Shown: one piece after another, positions 12,692 through 14,527 of the stretch
How positions within the stretch are numbered: position 1 is the stretch's first letter
Layout of the letters: each line of letters opens with the position of its first letter
Source of the DNA: CTSoil-075 sp964292325
GTDB lineage: Bacteria; Bacillota; Negativicutes; DSM-13327
Assembly: GCA_964292325.1 (NCBI GenBank)
Contig: CAXYVG010000087.1
Span: 1-14,527 of the forward strand
Length of the DNA stretch: 14,527 nt
Reading direction: 5' to 3'
Position numbers and translations under genes: made by a program
The notes under the pieces: model-generated
Databases searched by the model: none
Told to the model about the DNA's origin: nothing
The model's input: only the letters and a program-made list of their open reading frames with translations

Positions 12692-13936
12692 ATGCAAGCA
12701 GTTGGTATGATTGTAGAATACAATCCTTTTCACAATGGTCATCAATGGCATATAAATGCCGCAAAAAAAGAATCAGGTTGTCCATTTGCCATTGGTGTGA
12801 TGAGCGGCAATTTTATGCAACGAGGCGAGCCAGCGCTCTTCGATAAATGGAAAAGAGCTGAAATGGCCGTCCGGAGTGGGCTTGATCTGGTAATCGAATT
12901 ACCTACGGTTTTTGCGGTACGAAGTGCCCAATATTTCGCCACTGGCGGCATTCGTTTATTAGAGGCATTAGGCATTGTCAGTCATGTTTGTTTCGGAGCA
13001 GAACACGCTGATCTTACAATACTGAAAAAGATGGTCACGGCTATGGAGCAGTCGCAAATTATAAATGATATGTATATAAACTTAAAATCAGGGAATACTT
13101 ATGCAGCCGCTTTAGGAAAATCATTAGAGGAGCATGTTCATATTTCGGCCGAAGTAATAGCCTCTTCTAACAATATATTAGCGGCCCAATATTTGCGTGC
13201 GATAGAAAAATTTGCGCCTCATCTAATTGCTCTTCCTGTCAGTCGACAGCAGTCGAGGTATAATGATACTGTTATTTCGACCCCTTTCGCTAGTGCAACC
13301 GCTATTCGACATGCATTATTAAACAATCAAACGATTACAAATGAAATACGCTCATCTATACCGGAAACAACCTTTGAAATCCTACATTCTATCATCGCAC
13401 AGCAACGTGGTCCTGTCACATTTTCTTCTTTATCTGCTATAATATTAGCTCAATTAAGAATCTCAAGCCTTGAAAAAATAGAACAATTACCCGGCGTCTC
13501 TGAGGGACTACATTATAAAATCCGAGACTCTGCGTTACTTGCCGCGAATATCGCAGAATTATTTTCATTACTTAAAAGTAGACGTTATCCTTATACGCGA
13601 TTACAACGCATCATTGCTCACTCTTTGCTCGGAACTAACAAGACACAGGTAATGCAATTTGATGAATATGGTCCATTATACGCTCGCGTACTAGCCTTTA
13701 ATCAAAATGGACGTTTGCTGCTAAAAGAGATACAAAAGCATAGTAAGATTCCTTTGATTACCAAAACTACACATTTTTTAAATAGTAAACAACGAGGTAG
13801 CCAAACACTCACCCCTTTACAAAATATGTTAGCGATCGACACAGTTGCCAGCGATGTATACTCACTGGGCATGCCTGCTTCTAGTTGGAATAAAGGTGCA
13901 TGGGATTTTCGTTATCCAGCCTTTTATCTTCCCTAA
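12692..13936 (+). CDS. tmcAL: tRNA(Met) cytidine acetate ligase (YlbM family)
   Basis: A 414-residue enzyme of the TmcAL family, shown in Bacillus to make N4-acetylcytidine at the wobble base of elongator tRNA-Met from acetate and ATP, via acetyl-adenylate. The N-terminal nucleotidyltransferase-like domain has GMIVEYNPFHNGHQWH with the HxGH-type motif HNGH (14-17), then VMSGNFMQRGEPALFDKW (36-53) and a downstream FGAEH. The C-terminal half should bind tRNA. The ATG has AGGAG about 11 bases upstream. It diverges from ackA, and its Bacillus neighbours ylbN (yceD) and rpmF are just across ackA, so the order is partly conserved. Confidence 0.94.
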   Translation: MQAVGMIVEYNPFHNGHQWHINAAKKESGCPFAIGVMSGNFMQRGEPALFDKWKRAEMAVRSGLDLVIELPTVFAVRSAQYFATGGIRLLEALGIVSHVCFGAEHADLTILKKMVTAMEQSQIINDMYINLKSGNTYAAALGKSLEEHVHISAEVIASSNNILAAQYLRAIEKFAPHLIALPVSRQQSRYNDTVISTPFASATAIRHALLNNQTITNEIRSSIPETTFEILHSIIAQQRGPVTFSSLSAIILAQLRISSLEKIEQLPGVSEGLHYKIRDSALLAANIAELFSLLKSRRYPYTRLQRIIAHSLLGTNKTQVMQFDEYGPLYARVLAFNQNGRLLLKEIQKHSKIPLITKTTHFLNSKQRGSQTLTPLQNMLAIDTVASDVYSLGMPASSWNKGAWDFRYPAFYLP

Positions 13937-13946
13937 TGGTAGTAAC

Positions 13947-14009
13947 AAAAAAACTTCCCTTTGGCAAGAATAGACATAATACTATTCTTGCCAAAAAGGA
14001 AGTTTTTTT
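13947..14009 (+). terminator. Long hairpin terminator after tmcAL
   Basis: The inner stem GGCAAGAATAG (13963-13973) pairs with 13982-13992 over 11 bp. An outer stem AAAAAAACTTCC pairs with GGAAGTTTTTTT, ending in T7 at 14003-14009, with a small internal loop. It is U-tailed on both strands and could act both ways. It separates tmcAL from ylbJ. Confidence 0.93.
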
Positions 14010-14135
14010 ATACTTATGATAGAAAAATAAAAACTCATTGTTATTTGATGAAATCAAAATCTCATATGGTTATATTGTTTATACTTTTACAATATATATG
14101 TACTGACCGCCCGGGTTAAGGAGGAGATTTAGCAT

Positions 14136-14527
14136 ATGACAATTTTCGGTGGAGGCAAGCGCTATCGATCGCGCCTGCTAGCATATTGTATGGCCTTTAG
14201 TGCAGTGTTTATTACGATTGCAATGGTGCAATATCCTAAACAGGCCTTTGATGCAGCAATTATGGGCCTCAATCTGTGGTGGAATGTGGTTTTCCCGTCA
14301 TTACTCCCTTTTTTTATTCTATCAGAAATTCTCATGGGACTGGGTGTAGTTCATTTCATCGGTGTTCTGTTAGAGCCTTTAATGCGCCCTGTTTTTAATG
14401 TTCCTGGAATTGGCGCTTTTGCCATGAGCATGGGATTAGCTTCTGGCTACCCTATGGATGCCGTCATTACATGTAAGTTTCGGAAAAATAAATTATGCAG
14501 CGCTGTAGAAGCTGAGCGATTATTATC
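14136..14527 (+). CDS. ylbJ: Sporulation integral membrane protein YlbJ, N-terminal part (cut by window end)
   Basis: An open frame of 130 codons runs off the window. The ATG at 14136 has a strong ribosome site (AAGGAGG, 14119-14125). The product begins MTIFGGGKRYRSRLLAY, has a hydrophobic segment at about 14-32, then NLWWNVVFPSLLPFFILSEI and a second membrane region, then GIGAFAMSMGLASGYPMDAVIT, which matches YlbJ of the nucleoside-recognition (Gate) family. In Bacillus YlbJ is made in the mother cell under sigma-E and is needed for spore cortex formation. The 126 bp upstream (14010-14135) is AT-rich with a 6-3-6 dyad TTTGAT-GAA-ATCAAA (14044-14058); I found no convincing sigma-E or sigma-A promoter. 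Confidence 0.88.
   Translation, partial: MTIFGGGKRYRSRLLAYCMAFSAVFITIAMVQYPKQAFDAAIMGLNLWWNVVFPSLLPFFILSEILMGLGVVHFIGVLLEPLMRPVFNVPGIGAFAMSMGLASGYPMDAVITCKFRKNKLCSAVEAERLL

Noticed and set aside
14062..14093. Sigma-E-like promoter for ylbJ
   Set aside because: TCATATG could serve as -35 and TTTACAAT or TTATACTTT as -10, but the spacing does not fit the sigma-E rule in either case.
1..14527. CRISPR array, tRNA, rRNA, insertion sequence or prophage
   Set aside because: No regularly spaced direct repeats, cloverleaf, transposase, integrase or phage gene was seen; the only dispersed repeats are the three structured copies.

Overview
The window reads as chromosomal core-metabolism DNA from a low-GC, endospore-forming Firmicute. 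SpoVS and the start of YlbJ point to sporulation. The block plsX-fabH-fabK-fabD-fabG-acpP-fabF-rnc with FabK as the recognisable enoyl reductase, and the ylbM(tmcAL)-ylbN(yceD)-rpmF neighbourhood, fit Clostridia or Negativicutes (Sporomusa/Pelosinus-like). The genus is an inference; no rRNA or tRNA is present to settle it. Except for two genes at the right end, everything is transcribed leftward (minus strand).

Layout in the direction of minus-strand transcription, right to left. ackA (acetate kinase) comes first and is followed by a structured repeat and a terminator. Only a few bases later a consensus promoter (TTGACA, 17 bp, TATAAT) drives yceD (DUF177) and rpmF (L32), which end at a strong terminator. 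The fapR promoter starts directly behind that terminator, with tandem TTAGTA heptads of FapR-box type on its -10. It should drive fapR-plsX-fabH-fabK-fabD-fabG-acpP, then past a hairpin a second FabK-like flavoprotein, fabF and rnc. Many of these genes overlap or are spaced by under 25 bp. The operon ends at a terminator that overlaps a truncated repeat copy at the rnc stop codon. A radical SAM gene (Elp3-like, no acetyltransferase domain) and spoVS follow; spoVS has a sigma-H-like promoter and its own terminator.

Rightward genes: tmcAL (tRNA-Met cytidine acetate ligase) diverges from ackA across a 237-bp region holding a perfect 24-bp palindrome. Beyond a long hairpin terminator, the 5' part of ylbJ runs off the window edge.

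How the genes work together: FapR should sense malonyl-CoA and control the operon that makes acyl-ACP (FabD, FabH, FabG, FabK, FabF, AcpP) and passes acyl chains to phospholipid synthesis (PlsX). FabZ and acetyl-CoA carboxylase are not in the window. AckA and TmcAL both use acetate.

The most unusual item is an interspersed structured element: two near-full copies (1-64 and 11075-11164) and one truncated copy (1542-1585). A short stem covaries across all three copies, and a longer stem in the two fuller copies differs only by changes that keep pairing as plus-strand RNA. I did not identify it with a known RNA family. No CRISPR array, insertion sequence, tRNA or rRNA was seen.
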